A stretch of 5,078 nucleotides of DNA from assembly GCA_965651255.1 (NCBI GenBank), contig CBFGRU010000225.1:1-5078 (forward strand). The letters run 5' to 3'. The stretch is from CBFGRU01 sp965651255 (lineage in GTDB: Bacteria > Planctomycetota > Phycisphaerae > Phycisphaerales > SM1A02). Below the pieces are notes generated by a model, which worked only from the letters and a program-made list of their open reading frames with translations, was not told the origin of the DNA and ran no database searches. Shown here one piece after another: positions 1 through 5,078 of the stretch. Position numbers and translations under genes: made by a program. Numbering within the stretch: the first letter of the stretch is position 1; every line of letters starts with the position of its first letter.

Positions 1-55
1 GTAGCGCGTCTCGTTCGGGACGAGAAGGTCGTAGGTTCAAATCCTATCACCCCGA
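1..55 (+). tRNA. tRNA-Pro (anticodon CGG), 5' end missing
   Basis: This is the 3' part of a proline tRNA that decodes CCG. The anticodon stem pairs 9-13 with 21-25 perfectly around the seven-base loop TTCGGGA, which places anticodon CGG at 16-18. A five-base variable region (26-30) follows, then the T arm (stem 31-35 with 43-47, one G-T pair, loop TTCAAAT), the 3' acceptor strand CACCCCG (48-54) and discriminator A55. The 3' CCA is not encoded, since CTT follows. The 5' acceptor strand and most of the D arm lie left of the window, so only the end of the D arm (1-7) is visible. The similarity of the anticodon arm to known bacterial tRNA-Pro(CGG) supports the identity. Confidence 0.95.
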
Positions 56-74
56 CTTTGCAGGCCCATCAACC

Positions 75-108
75 AACGCTCTTCGCCCAACCGGCGAAGG
101 GCGTTTTT
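75..108 (+). terminator. Rho-independent terminator of the tRNA gene
   Basis: The strand 75-87 pairs with 93-105 over 13 base pairs, with a single T-G wobble (80/100), around the five-base loop CAACC. A run of five T residues (104-108) closes and follows the stem. The hairpin lies 20 bases after the tRNA 3' end and is GC-rich at its top. It should end the tRNA transcript and insulate the downstream region. Confidence 0.9.
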
Positions 109-176
109 CGTTCCCACCATCGCCCCCGATTCGCCGCGACCTCGAGGGAGCGCGCTGGCGCCGGGTGACAGCCGCC

Positions 177-201
177 CCTTCCCCCTTCTGAAGGGAGAAG
201 G
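177..201. repeat. 25-base imperfect palindrome
   Basis: The arms 177-188 and 190-201 are complementary at 11 of 12 positions, with C182 facing A196, and centre on T189. As RNA or single-stranded DNA it would form a tight pyrimidine/purine hairpin with the core CCCTTCTGAAGGG. No T run follows, so it is not a normal terminator. It resembles the short dispersed intergenic palindromes seen many times in some GC-rich genomes, but copy number cannot be judged from one window. Confidence 0.5.
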
Positions 202-370
202 CCGTGAAAGCGGGGTCCGGGGTCCGGGCGCAGCTCATTCACACTCCCGGAACCACATTCATCCCTCCACCCCTCGGGGCTCGCGATGAGAACGAATCCG
301 CCAACGCGAACCGCGCTTCTTCAGCCGGGTCGATCTCCGTTCCCTCCTTTCCTCCAACGGGGGAGTTCCA

Positions 371-517
371 CGGAACGATGGGGGAGGTCTGCGATTCGGG
401 CGGGGGCTTCTGCGATTGGAGCGGGGGCGCCTGCGGCTGAAGCGGGGAGGTCTGCGAGGGATGCGGGGGCGTCTGCGATGCGAGCGGGGGCGTCTGCGGC
501 TCAACCGTTGAGGTCTG
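371..517. repeat. Seven 21-bp tandem units with 63-bp higher-order period
   Basis: Seven diverged 21-bp units run without spacers: 371-391, 392-412, 413-433, 434-454, 455-475, 476-496 and 497-517. On the + strand each ends in CTG and contains a G-rich core such as GCGGGGGC. On the minus strand each reads as a heptapeptide, consensus Q-T-P-P-x-x-S. The 1st, 4th and 7th units are a distinct subtype, with TCC or TCA as third codon and CCG as seventh on the minus strand (Q-T-S-x-x-x-P). This gives a 63-bp period on top of the 21-bp one. The unit length is a multiple of three, which fits either a low-complexity protein segment or a non-coding minisatellite. The absence of unique spacers excludes a CRISPR array. 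Confidence 0.85.
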
Positions 518-744
518 CGGAAGGTCCGTCGAACTCCCCCTCCGAACCGTGGGAGTCCAGCCCCGGTTGGTCCCATACGGAGATCGGCGTTTCGAGGTCC
601 ACAGGCGGGATTCTCCGGTCGCGGAACGGTCCGCCGAGTTCGCCGGCCGGTTGGCCGAATCCGGGGGTTGAATGCCCGAGTTGGCCCGTGCGAGGATGGG
701 GTTCGTCCGTGGTTGGGTACTCAGCGGCTGCTCGTGGGGTCGGT

Positions 745-772
745 TTCGCAGCGGGGGGCGGTGCGGTATGCT
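745..772 (+). promoter_or_regulatory. Possible sigma-70-type promoter for the 823 gene
   Basis: TTCGCA (745-750) matches the -35 consensus at four of six positions. TATGCT (767-772) matches the -10 consensus at four of six. The spacing is 16 bases. Transcription from about 779 would leave a leader of roughly 44 bases that includes the ribosome site at 811-816. Both boxes are weak and such matches are common by chance. Confidence 0.25.
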
Positions 773-810
773 GCTGGCCGTGGTGTTCATCGGCCCGTGT
801 GATCGAGTGA

Positions 811-816
811 AGGTGA
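811..816 (+). promoter_or_regulatory. Shine-Dalgarno AGGTGA selecting the GTG start at 823
   Basis: AGGTGA is a six-base match to the complement of the 16S rRNA 3' tail and ends six bases before GTG 823. The alternative in-frame ATG at 865 has no comparable site, so this sequence decides in favour of the upstream GTG. Confidence 0.7.
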
Positions 817-822
817 ATTCAA

Positions 823-2256
823 GTGAAGAAGACCCTGACTTCAAACGTGCTCTCTGCGGATGCGATGTCCCGGCGAGTGTTCCTTGCCTCCTCGGTCGCT
901 GCGGGTGCGGCGGGAGTGGCTGCGTTTTCTGCGCCGACGCTGGCCTCGAGTTGGGCACGGCGGGCGGCACTGCGGGATACGACGTTGCGGGTACTGTCGA
1001 TCGGCGTGGTCGGCACGATCGGCGAGCACGACCGCAAGACGGTGAACAATCATCCGCGCGCGGAAATCGTCGGTCTGTGTGATGTTGATTCCAACGCCCT
1101 GGCGAAGGCGAAGGCGGATCATCCGGATGCATTCACCTGCGCGGATTACCGGGAAGCGTTTGATCGGTACGGCGACCGGTTTGATGCGGTGATCGTCTCA
1201 ACGCCTGATCACTCGCATTGCGCGATCATGACGATGGCGCTGGCGGCGAACAAGCATGTGTACGGCCAGAAGCCGCTGGTTCAACAACTGAATGAGTTGG
1301 CGATGCTGGAGGATGCGGTGCGTGCCCGGCCGCGCCTGGTGACCCAGGTCGGCGCGCAGCGGATTGAATCGCAGGCGCGGCGCGCGGCGGTGCACATTCT
1401 GCGGTCGGGCGGCCTGGGGAAGGTCATTGAGATGCATGTCGCGTATGGCAACGGCGCGCTCGCGGGCGGGCATTACTTTGCCGATGGAACGCTGGGTGAG
1501 CCGTGCGATCCGCCAGCGGGTTTTGATTACGACCTGTGGCTGAACGGAGCGGAGTATGAGGCGTGCCGGCCGAACATGGTCGAGCGGCGATGGCGGAGTT
1601 GGTGGAAGTACGGCGGGGGGCAGATTGCGGACTGGGTGGTGCATCTGACGGATGTGTTCTTCTTCGCGTTTCCGGAGTTGCAGCATCCGATGCAGGTGTG
1701 TTCGCGCACGCCGACGAGGAGGATCGAGCATTTTCACGCGGACCGCGTCAGTACGGTGTTGACGTATCCGGTGAAGGGTGAGCGGTTTGCGAACACGACG
1801 TGCAACATGTTCTTTTACGATTCGGGGCTGTCGCCGGACCGCGCGCAGCTTGGGATCGGCACGGGCGACTGGCCGGGCGGGATTTACTCGATTGTCGTGT
1901 GTGAAGGTGGAACGCTGGTGCTTGGTCCGAGCGGTCCGCTGGAAATCTGGCGTGATGGTGAGAAGACCGACGGGCTGGCATGGCCGGACCTTCCGAAACT
2001 TGAATCGTTCAACCACTGGCATGCCTGGGTGGATACGGCATTGGGCGTCGAGACGCCGCATCTGTGGTGCCCGTTCCATTACGGCCTGCTGTGCACCGAA
2101 GCGGGTCTGCTGTCGGTGAAGGCCGCGAAGTATCCCGGTCAGGTGCTGGAGTGGGATCGGGCGAACCTGCGGTTTCCCAATCACGCGGAGGCGACGCGAA
2201 CGATCGTCAGCAGGACGTATCGCGCGGGTTTCGAGCCGGTGCGTGTGAGCGGTTGA
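823..2256 (+). CDS. Exported Gfo/Idh/MocA-family NAD(P)-dependent oxidoreductase
   Basis: This 477-residue protein belongs to the glucose-fructose oxidoreductase / inositol dehydrogenase family, which oxidises or reduces hydroxyl groups of sugars, cyclitols and related compounds. Residues 16-21 (SRRVFL) plus the Ala-rich hydrophobic stretch to about residue 41 form a Tat signal, so the protein is probably exported folded with its cofactor. The Rossmann fold begins at 57 with the glycine pattern G61/G64/G67 and an acidic strand end near D87. S126-H132 (STPDHSH) and Q149-K150-P151 correspond to the family's cofactor and active-site loop, with Gln replacing the usual Glu of EKP. D270 and H274 in DWVVHLTD fit the family's catalytic Asp-x-x-x-His. 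The GTG start is chosen for its AGGTGA site; ATG 865 would still keep the RR motif. The substrate cannot be read from sequence. An alcohol dehydrogenase gene follows after 99 bases. Confidence 0.93.
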   Translation: MKKTLTSNVLSADAMSRRVFLASSVAAGAAGVAAFSAPTLASSWARRAALRDTTLRVLSIGVVGTIGEHDRKTVNNHPRAEIVGLCDVDSNALAKAKADHPDAFTCADYREAFDRYGDRFDAVIVSTPDHSHCAIMTMALAANKHVYGQKPLVQQLNELAMLEDAVRARPRLVTQVGAQRIESQARRAAVHILRSGGLGKVIEMHVAYGNGALAGGHYFADGTLGEPCDPPAGFDYDLWLNGAEYEACRPNMVERRWRSWWKYGGGQIADWVVHLTDVFFFAFPELQHPMQVCSRTPTRRIEHFHADRVSTVLTYPVKGERFANTTCNMFFYDSGLSPDRAQLGIGTGDWPGGIYSIVVCEGGTLVLGPSGPLEIWRDGEKTDGLAWPDLPKLESFNHWHAWVDTALGVETPHLWCPFHYGLLCTEAGLLSVKAAKYPGQVLEWDRANLRFPNHAEATRTIVSRTYRAGFEPVRVSG

Positions 2257-2275
2257 ACGGGGTGAAATCCTGATA

Positions 2276-2291
2276 GCACTCGCAGTGCGAG
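2276..2291 (+). other. Small hairpin between the two dehydrogenase genes
   Basis: Two overlapping, mutually exclusive short stems share this stretch: GCACT/AGTGC (2276-2280 with 2284-2288) and CTCGC/GCGAG (2279-2283 with 2287-2291), each with a three-base loop. No T run follows, so it is not an intrinsic terminator. It could be an mRNA processing or stability element, or chance. Confidence 0.3.
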
Positions 2292-2355
2292 GGATGCACA
2301 CTATGGGCCTTGAGTCCTCGGTGTTGGTGCAACCCTTGTGCAAGTGAGCCATGCC

Positions 2356-3441
2356 ATGCCCACGACCCCGGCCGTGAAGCCGAGCGTGATGACCGCGTTC
2401 GTCATGAAGCAAATCGGTGAAGTCGGCCTGATGGAAAAGCCCCTGCCGGTGTGCGGGCCGAACGATGCGATCATTCGCACGACGGCGGCGCTCATCTGCA
2501 CGAGTGACACGCATACGGTGGGGGGCGCGATCGGTGAACGATCGAATCTGACGCTGGGGCACGAGGCCGTGGGTGTGATCAGCGAGTTGGGGAGCAACGT
2601 CGATGGTTTTCGCGTGGGGCAACGGGTGGCGGTAAATGCCATCACGCCGTGTTACACGTGCGAAGATTGCCAGCGAGGGTTTCCCTCGCAGTGCGGGGGG
2701 ATGCTGGGCGGCTGGAAGTTTGCGAATCTGAAGGATGGTTCGATGGCGGAATACTTCCACGTGAACAATGCGATGGCGAACCTGGCGCTGATTCCCGAGA
2801 CGCTGAGCGATGAACAGGCGGTGTATTGCGCGGACATGCTCTCGACCGGGTTTATCGGCGCCGAGCACGCGGATATTCCAATCGGTGGTACGGTGGCGAT
2901 CTTCGCGCAGGGGCCGGTGGGCCTGATGGCAACCGTGGGAGCGCGACTGCTCGGCGCGGCGTACATCATCACGGTCGAGAGCGTGGCGCGCCGTCAGCGG
3001 TTATCGAAACACTACGGCGCGGACCTGATTCTCGACTACACGAAGCAGGATGTGGTGGAGTCGATCATGGAAGCAACGAACGGGTGCGGTGTGGATAGCG
3101 CGATCGAAGCGCTGGGTTCGCCGGAGACGTTCGCTGCCTGTATCCGCGCGACACGGCCGGGGGGAACGATTTCCAACATCGGGTATCACGGCGATGGTGA
3201 CACGGTGCCGATTCCACGCCTCGACTGGGGGGTTGGCATGAGTGACAAGACGATCCGCACAGCGCTCTGCCCCGGTGGGAACGAGCGCATGAAGCGTCTG
3301 CTGCGGCTGATTGAGCGGGGGCGCGTGGATCCGCTGCCGATGACGACCCATCGGTTCGGTTTCAACGACATTGAAAAGGCGTTCGGCATGATGCAGACGA
3401 AAGAGGATGGAATGGTCAAGCCGCTGATTCTGTTTGATTGA
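2356..3441 (+). CDS. Zinc-dependent medium-chain alcohol dehydrogenase
   Basis: This 361-residue cytosolic enzyme should oxidise an alcohol to an aldehyde or ketone with a nicotinamide cofactor. It aligns along its length with the secondary alcohol dehydrogenases of Thermoanaerobacter and Clostridium: shared segments include CTSDTHTV, GAIGER, LGHEAVG, GGMLGGWKF, KDGS-AEYFHVN and LCPGG. Catalytic zinc ligands are C48, H69 and D160. Four cysteines (C99, C102, C105, C113) form a structural zinc site that the Thermoanaerobacter enzyme lacks. The nucleotide fold has AQGPVG (184-189). E208 at the end of the second strand replaces the Gly, and V210 the Arg, used there to bind the NADP phosphate, so NAD(H) is predicted. 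The start is uncertain: GTG 2338 has no ribosome site, ATG 2356 has a weak GAG, and ATG 2389 aligns with the family's N-terminus. The physiological substrate is unknown. Confidence 0.92.
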   Translation: MPTTPAVKPSVMTAFVMKQIGEVGLMEKPLPVCGPNDAIIRTTAALICTSDTHTVGGAIGERSNLTLGHEAVGVISELGSNVDGFRVGQRVAVNAITPCYTCEDCQRGFPSQCGGMLGGWKFANLKDGSMAEYFHVNNAMANLALIPETLSDEQAVYCADMLSTGFIGAEHADIPIGGTVAIFAQGPVGLMATVGARLLGAAYIITVESVARRQRLSKHYGADLILDYTKQDVVESIMEATNGCGVDSAIEALGSPETFAACIRATRPGGTISNIGYHGDGDTVPIPRLDWGVGMSDKTIRTALCPGGNERMKRLLRLIERGRVDPLPMTTHRFGFNDIEKAFGMMQTKEDGMVKPLILFD

Positions 3442-3487
3442 GGGGTGAATTCATCGTCCGGTTCGACCTTGCGTGCCGGTACGGGTG

Positions 3488-3493
3488 CATAAT
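3488..3493 (+). promoter_or_regulatory. -10-like CATAAT just before the 3499 gene
   Basis: CATAAT matches the -10 consensus at five of six positions and ends five bases before the ATG at 3499. Initiation at the usual distance would fall at about 3500, on the start codon, giving a leaderless mRNA. The gene has no usable Shine-Dalgarno sequence, because the only G run (3494-3497) is one base from the ATG. This is consistent with leaderless translation. No well-spaced -35 box is visible. Confidence 0.35.
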
Positions 3494-3498
3494 GGGGT

Positions 3499-4011
3499 AT
3501 GCCCGAACCATTCCTGCTGACCGAACGCGAGGCGAGTGCATACCTGTCCTTCCGTCACGCGTCGCTGGTTGAATCGCCCTGGGCGTTTATGAGTTCGCCG
3601 GATGATGACCGCTTTCGAACGGTGGAGAAGCTGAAGAAGCGACTGCACGATCCGGAGAACGTGATCGTGGTCGTTGCGCGGGATGATGACCAGCGGGAGA
3701 TTCTGGCTTCAGCCGGTGTTGTGCGTGAGACCAAGCTGAAGGCGCGGCATCGGGCCTGTGTCTGGGGTGTGTATTGTCTGCCGACTGAGCGCGGGAAGGG
3801 ATATGGACGAGCGGTCGTCGAGCGAGCCATCGAGACGGCGAGATCATGGCCGGGAGTGGAGCGATTGGAGTTGTCGGTTTCGGTGCATGACCCGGCGCCG
3901 CTGGCATTGTATGAATCATTGGGATTCAAGGTGTGGGGTCGGGAGCCGGATGCGCTGCGGTTGGATGGTCGGTCGTTTGATGAACTGCACATGGTGCTGC
4001 GACTGACCTGA
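3499..4011 (+). CDS. GNAT-family N-acetyltransferase
   Basis: This 170-residue protein has the length and layout of a single-domain GNAT enzyme, which moves an acetyl group from acetyl-CoA to an amine on a protein or small molecule in the cytoplasm. The central strand VWGVYCLP (88-95) leads into the acetyl-CoA pyrophosphate loop R98-x-x-G101-x-G103 and the following helix (to about 115). The second motif is ALYESLGF (136-143), with Y138 in the position often used as general acid. The C-terminal part, roughly 145-168, ends in a DELHMVLRL strand common in broad-specificity GNATs. The acceptor cannot be predicted. The ATG at 3499 lacks a Shine-Dalgarno sequence and may be leaderless. It lies 57 bases after the alcohol dehydrogenase stop. 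Nothing in the neighbourhood suggests a toxin-antitoxin arrangement. Confidence 0.93.
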   Translation: MPEPFLLTEREASAYLSFRHASLVESPWAFMSSPDDDRFRTVEKLKKRLHDPENVIVVVARDDDQREILASAGVVRETKLKARHRACVWGVYCLPTERGKGYGRAVVERAIETARSWPGVERLELSVSVHDPAPLALYESLGFKVWGREPDALRLDGRSFDELHMVLRLT

Positions 4012-4103
4012 TGGAGGTCTTGTTGATGGTGGTTGAATTTGGGGGCAGATGCGGCAATGCGTGTTGAGGTGCGACGTTGGTACCTGATCGCCGTGTGGAA
4101 TTG

Positions 4104-4127
4104 TCATGGATGGTTCCGCGGCCATGA
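4104..4127 (+). other. Short inverted repeat in the leader before the 4143 gene
   Basis: TCATGG (4104-4109) and CCATGA (4122-4127) are complementary around a 12-base loop that contains the palindrome CCGCGG. It lies directly before the ribosome site at 4130-4136. It could be a modest leader hairpin or an operator half-site pair, or chance. The rest of the 131-base gap 4012-4142 shows no terminator and no clear promoter. Confidence 0.25.
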
Positions 4128-4129
4128 AG

Positions 4130-4136
4130 AGGAGGA
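4130..4136 (+). promoter_or_regulatory. Strong Shine-Dalgarno AGGAGGA before ATG 4143
   Basis: AGGAGG is the strongest ribosome site in the window and sits seven bases before the ATG. It fixes the start of the b562-like gene at 4143, even though that frame has no stop codon within the window. Confidence 0.85.
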
Positions 4137-4142
4137 TTCACC

Positions 4143-4742
4143 ATGAGTCGATGTTTATCGCGTCAGGGATTGTCGATCGGAATGCTCTCGGTGGCGGCGC
4201 TTATGTCGCTGGCGTCATTGCCAGTGGAAATGAGCGCGCCGATGCAGGATGGTGCGCCGCCCCGTCCCGGCGGCGGCCGCGGAATGCAGGTGGACCCGAT
4301 GCAGGAGAGGCCGCGACCCGGGCAGGGGGCGGTGGCGATGCTGTCGTTCCATGACAGTATGGAAATGGCGGGGCGATCGTTCCGCGGGCTCGGTCGAGTC
4401 ATGCGCGGCCAGGCGGCGGGAGAAGCGGCCGATCAGTCCATGTTGTGGCGATCGCTTGACACGCTTCAATTCTCTCTGGCGAGTGCGAAGGGACGATTGG
4501 AAGAAGTGGAAATGAGCGAGGCCGCACAGGCCCGGTTTGGTGAAGACCGGCAGGCATTTCATCGGGCACTGCGACTGCAGTTGCACGAAGTGATTCGTGA
4601 GACGCTCACGTTGGAGGAAGCGATCCTGAAAGGCGATCATGCGGCAGCGAACGCCTCGGCCGAGAAGCTCGGCAACCTGCAACGGTCAGCGCATGATCTG
4701 TTTCAGTCGGAGGAAGAGGACGGAGAAGACAACAGTGAGCCC
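4143..4742 (+). CDS. Cytochrome b562-like exported protein, 3' end lost at a junction
   Basis: About 200 residues are readable. Residues 1 to about 32 form a Sec-type signal (R3, R7, hydrophobic 10-26). A Pro/Gly/Met-rich linker (33-66) precedes a helical domain (67-188). The domain resembles periplasmic cytochrome b562, a four-helix bundle carrying one non-covalent heme and transferring electrons. M73 in HDSMEM matches the family's N-terminal Met ligand (DNMETL). H184 in RSAHDLFQ matches the C-terminal His ligand (RNAYHQKY). The segment GDHAAANASAEKLGNLQRSAH parallels the last helix. The Met-His spacing (111) is somewhat longer than in E. coli (95). No CxxCH is present, as expected for this family. 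An acidic tail follows (190-196). The frame stays open to the window end, but beyond about 4742-4770 it only shadows another gene, so the true C-terminus is missing. Confidence 0.7.
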
Positions 4743-4775
4743 CAGCGACCGCGTAGACCCGGCGGGCGCGGCGGA
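4735..4775. other. Probable chimeric junction
   Basis: To the left is a planctomycete-like gene with mixed codon use and no stop. To the right, in a different frame, is the middle of a substrate-binding protein with almost exclusively G/C-ending codons. The left gene makes b562-like sense to about 4736, and the right one from about 4777. The exact join cannot be placed inside the GC-rich stretch between. No insertion-sequence end, target duplication or attachment-site motif is visible here. Confidence 0.7.
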
Positions 4776-5078
4776 CAAGGTCAAGGCCGGGATCGTCTAC
4801 CAGAAGGACGACTACGGCGCGGACGGGCTGGCGGGCTGGCAGGCGGCGGCCAAGCACCACGGCGTCGAGATCGTCAGCGAGCAGGCCGTGCTGCCGACGC
4901 AGAAGGACATGGCGGCCGTCGTCACCAAGCTGAAGGAGGCGGGCGCGACGCACGTGTTCCTGGCGACGCTCCCGGGGCAGACGGGCGCGGTGCTCGGGAC
5001 CGCGGCGAAGCTGCAGTTCGGCCCGGTGTGGCTGGGCGGCACCCCGTCGTGGATCGACCCGTTCTTCGCAGGGCAGCT
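4735..5078 (+). CDS. ABC-type branched-chain amino-acid substrate-binding protein, internal fragment
   Basis: The frame from 4774 to the window end encodes 101 residues from the middle of a family 6 periplasmic binding protein (LivJ-like, type I fold). Such proteins bind branched-chain amino acids, amides or urea outside the membrane for an ABC importer. Recognisable parts are KAGIVYQKDDYG, then DGLAGWQAAAKHHGVEIV, then GATHVFLATLPGQTG and PVWLGGTPSWIDPFF. Members are usually about 400 residues. The signal peptide or lipobox, the first half of lobe I and all of the C-terminal part are missing. The left end is set at GTG 4735 only because that codon opens the frame near the join; it is not a believable native start. 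Of the 101 codons, 100 end in G or C, unlike all upstream genes and similar to high-GC actinobacteria. The ligand is uncertain. Confidence 0.85.
   Translation, partial: MSPSDRVDPAGAADKVKAGIVYQKDDYGADGLAGWQAAAKHHGVEIVSEQAVLPTQKDMAAVVTKLKEAGATHVFLATLPGQTGAVLGTAAKLQFGPVWLGGTPSWIDPFFAGQ

Larger units (their letters stand above)
109..822. other. 714-base region without a convincing gene
   Basis: No reading frame here has both a family resemblance and a ribosome site. It contains a 25-base imperfect palindrome (177-201), a short direct duplication of GGGGTCC (about 213-226), the 21-bp tandem repeat block (371-517) and possible promoter elements for the next gene (745-772). The minus strand is open from an ATG at 790 to a stop at 239-241. 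It would encode a Pro/Ser/Thr/Arg-rich chain of about 183 residues. That frame has G/C-rich third positions but no Shine-Dalgarno sequence and no recognisable domain. GC-rich DNA has few stop codons, so I regard it as unproven rather than as a gene. Confidence 0.6.

Noticed and set aside
1..108. tRNA gene as an integration site with a mobile element to its right.
   Set aside because: No integrase, no second copy of the tRNA 3' end and no phage or plasmid genes occur in the window.
371..517. CRISPR array.
   Set aside because: The 21-bp units are contiguous and diverged, with no unique spacers between them and no cas genes.
286..810. Plus-strand open frame of 174 codons through the repeat block.
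   Set aside because: The translation is Gly/Ala/Ser/Arg low complexity without a domain or ribosome site, and its repeats merely reflect the 21-bp units.
2276..2291. Intrinsic terminator between the two dehydrogenase genes.
   Set aside because: The stems are only five base pairs and no T run follows.
1198..2868. A very long open frame (556 codons) on the minus strand across the oxidoreductase and the alcohol dehydrogenase.
   Set aside because: It is antisense to two genes with clear family motifs, is rich in Arg/His/Pro as expected of a shadow frame in GC-rich DNA, and has no recognisable domain.
4606..5042. Minus-strand open frames over the b562-like gene and the binding-protein fragment.
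   Set aside because: They are antisense to frames with family motifs and show only composition-driven Arg/Leu/Pro content.
4743..5078. Continuation of the b562-like frame to the window end, as a large Arg/Gly-rich C-terminal domain or a true fusion protein.
   Set aside because: From about 4770 the frame is an out-of-phase reading of a recognisable substrate-binding protein. The Arg/Gly/Ala bias is a by-product of that gene's codon use.

Overview
This window looks like a fragment of a moderately GC-rich environmental bacterial genome, most likely a planctomycete. That assignment is an inference. It rests on a Gfo/Idh/MocA oxidoreductase with an N-terminal twin-arginine (Tat) export motif, a type greatly expanded in Planctomycetota. 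It is also supported by mixed G/C-ending codon use and by several starts with weak or absent Shine-Dalgarno sequences. No feature names the genus.

Layout, all genes on the + strand: (1) 1-55, the 3' part of a tRNA-Pro(CGG) gene cut by the left edge, followed by a strong intrinsic terminator at 75-108. (2) 109-822, about 700 bases with no convincing gene. It holds a 25-base imperfect palindrome (177-201) and a block of seven 21-bp tandem units (371-517) with a 63-bp higher-order period. (3) 823-2256, an exported Gfo/Idh/MocA-family oxidoreductase. (4) 2356-3441, a zinc-dependent medium-chain alcohol dehydrogenase related to the Thermoanaerobacter/Clostridium secondary alcohol dehydrogenases, but with a structural zinc site and a predicted NAD(H) preference. 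(5) 3499-4011, a GNAT N-acetyltransferase, possibly on a leaderless mRNA. (6) 4143 to about 4742, an exported cytochrome b562-like four-helix protein with its Met and His heme ligands recognisable. (7) About 4735-5078, an internal piece of an ABC-type branched-chain amino-acid (Leu/Ile/Val-type) substrate-binding protein in another reading frame.

The most notable point is the abrupt change at roughly 4735-4775. The b562-like gene never reaches a stop codon. The sequence switches to the middle of a substrate-binding protein that has no N-terminal part. Codon use changes at the same place: 100 of the 101 codons in 4774-5076 end in G or C, against 19 of the first 30 in the upstream gene. The simplest reading is a chimeric join, by assembly or by recombination, between planctomycete-like DNA and DNA from a very GC-rich, perhaps actinobacterial, genome.

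The two dehydrogenase genes are 99 bases apart with no terminator between them and may be co-transcribed. No shared pathway can be demonstrated. The acetyltransferase and cytochrome genes look like independent neighbours. I see no CRISPR array, insertion sequence, phage gene or defence system, and no coherent new multi-gene system.
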